Shown here: positions 61,005-64,000 of the stretch, piece after piece
How the letters are laid out: every line of letters starts with the position of its first letter
How positions within the stretch are numbered: the stretch's first letter is position 1
Assembly (NCBI GenBank): GCA_036971475.1
Contig: JBAIZL010000001.1
Coordinates: 100,055,850 to 100,119,849, forward strand
Length of the DNA: 64,000 nt
DNA from: Prosapia bicincta
Taxonomy: Eukaryota; Arthropoda; Insecta; Hemiptera; Cercopidae
Reading direction: 5' to 3'
Notes under the pieces: model-generated
What the model was told of the DNA's origin: nothing
Database searches by the model: none
Seen by the model: only the letters and a program-made list of their open reading frames with translations
Made by a program: the position numbers and the translations under genes

Positions 61005-61259
61005 TTATTTTTCAATACTATTCGAAGACTTTATGTTATTGGCGTATTTACTTCCATATTCCAATTCCAAAGCAGTCTTTGACATCTTGCACCTTTCTTT
61101 ATTCCAACGATAAAAAACCGAGTAGATGGGACAGATATTGTGATCGTGGGTTGAAGAAAGTATATCAGATATCAAAAACAGACCGTCTTTGATCCACGCG
61201 ATATCTTGGGAAGCTTTGCATTTAGGAGAAAGAGACAGATCTCTAGTTACGGCTCTGCA
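61005..61259 (-). other. Possible terminal coding exon of an unknown gene
   Basis: Minus strand, 84 open codons from CRAVTRDLSLSPKCKASQDI through AWIKDGLFLISDILSS to a TAA at 61007-61005, preceded by an acceptor-like TTTACCGTACAG. G+C is higher than in the flanks and there are four cysteines. There is no ATG near the start and no recognised domain. It may be an exon, a transposon remnant, or chance. Confidence 0.22.
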
Positions 61260-62055
61260 CTGTACGGTAAATAAAGTGTTTGAAAACGTTTATAAAACAG
61301 AAATTTATTGTGAACCTTTATCATGGCGGCTTTGGATTAAATGACAGCTGATTTAATTCAACAATTTCCTACGGAAAAGCCTCAGAAAGGTTATGTTTTG
61401 TTAGTATATAGTTTAGATATCGATATCCTGTCCACATTAAAAAATTAACACAGTAAAATAAGCACATAATTTAAATAAAAACACAATAGTTGTATAGAAT
61501 CACAAAATGACTATAAATAACAAGATGCATCTCTTGCGGTTAGACAACGGCCGCGAGTGTCCTATATCGGAATGCCTAATGGTTATATACTCCGTATTGA
61601 TTTAGGCTAACTTCTTGTACTGTGTTCTGAATTGAAAACAGCTGATGCAATGCACGCTTGGGTAAACTACTGTTCTTACTTAAATAGATTGTATTAACTT
61701 TGCCGATTGGTTTATTTGTGGCTTTGACAGCAATCTTAATAAAGTACTAATCTGTGCCAATCTAGTACTTCACTGTTGTACCCGTTTGTATCTCAAACTT
61801 AGTAACTGATGCGAGATCATATTTACACTGATTTCTCTCACTTTTATCATGGTCTAATCCACTGGAAGTATTTGTTTAGTTAATACACGTAGATGCTATT
61901 AATGTTACTTCACCTGGAATTGGCCGATTTCATTATACATATTTAATAAATAAACTATGCATGTTATTCAAATATTCGTTATTTAGTGAAAGATAGGTCG
62001 ATATTTCCGGAAATTTGGTGATGGTTCAACCTGTGAGATATATTTAGATTTTATT
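61260..62055. other. AT-rich DNA, nothing recognised
   Basis: No gene or repeat recognised. Confidence 0.4.
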
Positions 62056-62059
62056 CAAA

Positions 62060-62775
62060 TTATATTTTTCAACTGCACTGAAAACAAGGCAAAGAAAGGT
62101 TCATGTCTTCTGACTACAATAAATTTGGGGCAATGGTTGTCTGGATGGAAAACAATTAATAAGCTGACAGTAATCAGAAAACAACAAGTCAGAACAGAGT
62201 ATGTAGCAATCTGAATACAATATATCTGAGCGAAGTGATTGTTTAGATACAATAGAATCAGTGGGGTGAAGTGGCTGTATATTAGAATACAATGAATGAC
62301 TGTGGTTGCAGTGGCTGTCTGCATAGAATACAAGCAGTGGCTGTATGTTTTGGAGTGGCTGTATGTATAGATACAATAAGTGTGGTGGAGTTGCTGTTTG
62401 CATAGAATACAATCAATAGGGGTGGAGTGGATGTTTGCATAGAATACAATCAGTGGGTGGAGTGGCTGTATGTATAGATACAATCAGTGTGGTGTAGTGG
62501 CTGTCTGTATAGATACAATCAGTATGGTGGAGTGACTGAATGCATAGACACAGTCAGGAGAGGTGGAGTGGCTGTCTGCATAGAATACAACCAGTGTGCT
62601 GGAATGGCCGTATGTATAGATACCATCAGTGTGGTGTAGTAGATGTATGCATAGAATACAATCCGTAAGAGTGGAGCGGTTGAACGCATAGGATACAATT
62701 AGTGGTCTGGACTGAATGTATGCATAGAATAGAAAATATTTGAGGGTTATGGCATCCTGCCAGAACACAATAAAT
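62060..62775 (+). repeat. 35/36-bp minisatellite, about 18-20 diverged units
   Basis: Units follow the pattern GCATAGAATACAATCAGTG then TGGAGTGGCTGTATG, with TATAGATACAATCAGTGTGG as a second variant. Minus-strand frames reading through it (up to 142 codons) are repeat by-products that change frame between 35- and 36-bp units. Confidence 0.9.
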
Positions 62776-64000
62776 GTGGTTGAAGTAGTTTTCCTATAGA
62801 ACGCGAATTAATGTGAGTGGAGCATCTTCATAGTAGATCTATTATCATTAAATCAAAAGGCTTAGTAAACCGAGTTTAATCATGGGATTGTAAAATTATG
62901 ACCAAACATAACAAATATTTTATTCAGTGTACACGTCCACTGCTTTGGAAAATAAACTCATGTTTAGGATTTGTCGTATTAATTCCTAATTAGCTAAATC
63001 AAGCCATATAAGTTTTGCTGTAAATCTTTCTGTTGAGTAAACAGGATGTAGTGATTTTTGATTTAGTGAAACTTTTATTCACGATTAAGGTTTTTTTTAA
63101 ATAGTGACTTAAACATTCGGATCCCGTAAAATTGGTAGTGACGATAAACGTTTTATTTGATAAATAGTGTAACTTGCATATGCTCCTTTGAAACATACAT
63201 ATTCTCCTTTTATTAACAGAAAGAGCATAAATAAAACGTTTTTCGTAGGAATCTGGTTTTATTTGTTTATATCTATATGATATTTTGAACTATAATTTGA
63301 GTAAATTTGCAACTGAACATTAAAAAACAACACTCAAAGGTTCTGAAACTTTATTGAGAGTTGTTTTTATGATCGGCTAGTTTATATTTGTACACAAAGT
63401 TCTATTTCTCTGTTTTTAGAATTTTAGAACTTCAGTAATTTTTAAGAACCAAGGACTATATCTTGGATCATTACCTTTCATTATCTTTGTTGGAATCGTT
63501 TCTGTTTCTATTTTTCTCTTTTTTTTGTAGCGTATTAAAGCCAAATTTAGACAAAAAATAAATTTTCTCAAGAGTCCGTCACATGAACGTTTTTCCGAGA
63601 TATCAGTCTAAATATTTCAGAACACAATATAGTTCTTCTATGGGATTTAATAATATTTAAACAGTTAAACTTTGTCAGTATTGCTAATATTTGTGACTTT
63701 TTTAATAATCGTCTATAGCGCTAAAGATAAAGTTATTACAGAATTTGTTTTCAATTTTATTATATGTTTAGCCTTTAAAGTAATTGTCAGTGCCCAGGTG
63801 AGGCCTAATTGGAAACAATAACTAACATGGACTTGTCGTGTACCAAGGTCTGCACAGGTTTATTGCACCGTTCACCGCTCCTGCAGCGAAATGAAAAGAA
63901 AGTTAGTGCGCTCTCTCTCTCACCCTCTCTGCGTTTCTGCACTTATTGCCCGACATATTTTACTTGTTAATATACGTCGTATGGACGGAATCAGGCCAGT
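62776..64000. other. Non-coding DNA to the window end
   Basis: No gene recognised. A GC-richer stretch at 63785-64000 contains a donor-like CCCAG|GTGAGG (about 63796) and a (CT)n run at 63911-63922, so an exon ending there is possible but unsupported. Confidence 0.35.

Noticed and set aside
62055..62768. Overlapping minus-strand frames (94-142 codons)
   Set aside because: Read through a 35/36-bp minisatellite, changing frame with unit length.

Overview
The window is AT-rich, repeat-laden animal nuclear DNA with no complete gene. The best clue to its source is one well-formed coding exon on the minus strand (4873-5008). It encodes the end of an immunoglobulin domain with the signature of the Beaten path (Beat) family, which are neuronal cell-surface or secreted guidance proteins of insects and crustaceans. 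Together with frequent TAGGCCTA words, many (TA)n/(CA)n tracts and the transposon types present, this suggests an arthropod, probably an insect; the species cannot be named from the sequence. Much of the window may be introns or flanks of this and neighbouring genes.

Layout. 1-10.5 kb: mostly unassigned AT-rich DNA with the Beat exon, one copy of a pogo/Tigger-like MITE (5813-6240), and a promoter-like stretch with a CCAAT box and an NRF-1/Ewg palindrome (9441-9498). 10.5-13.2 kb: a 1.4-kb foldback element whose arms contain 78-bp tandem repeats in opposite orientation, then satellite fragments and a smaller foldback. 13.3-19 kb: a 240-bp (CA)n tract, (TA)n tracts, a perfect RFX X-box, and otherwise no gene. 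19-22.1 kb: a dense nest of inverted-repeat elements carrying hammerhead-ribozyme cores on both strands, a broken Helitron, a 69-bp minisatellite grown from the dead Helitron, a SINE and a 222-bp near-perfect palindrome. 24.3-25.1 kb: six apparently identical 126-bp units. 26-26.7 kb: a dead hAT transposase end. 28-31 kb: a G-poor strand-asymmetric tract next to a CpG-containing segment that may hold a first exon. 32.5-34.1 kb: a decayed Penelope-like retroelement (RT plus GIY-YIG) beside a ribozyme-remnant inverted repeat. 34.7-35.1, 43.4-43.6 and 51.5-51.7 kb: more ribozyme-bearing inverted repeats. 36.2-44.6 kb: LINE tails, the second MITE copy and several SINEs. 46.3-47.1 kb: a 163/164-bp satellite. 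57.2-57.6 kb: a LINE RNase H remnant. 62.0-62.8 kb: a 35/36-bp minisatellite.

The theme that ties the window together is a family of short inverted-repeat elements with hammerhead cores (CTGANGA, a helix, then GAAA). They are most likely terminal repeats or non-autonomous relatives of Penelope-like elements, one decayed coding copy of which lies at 32.56-33.87 kb. Most of the rest is relics of transposons (Helitron, hAT, LINE, SINE, MITE) and satellites derived from some of them. The host coding content I can defend is the Beat exon; the other candidate exons and promoters are weak and marked so.
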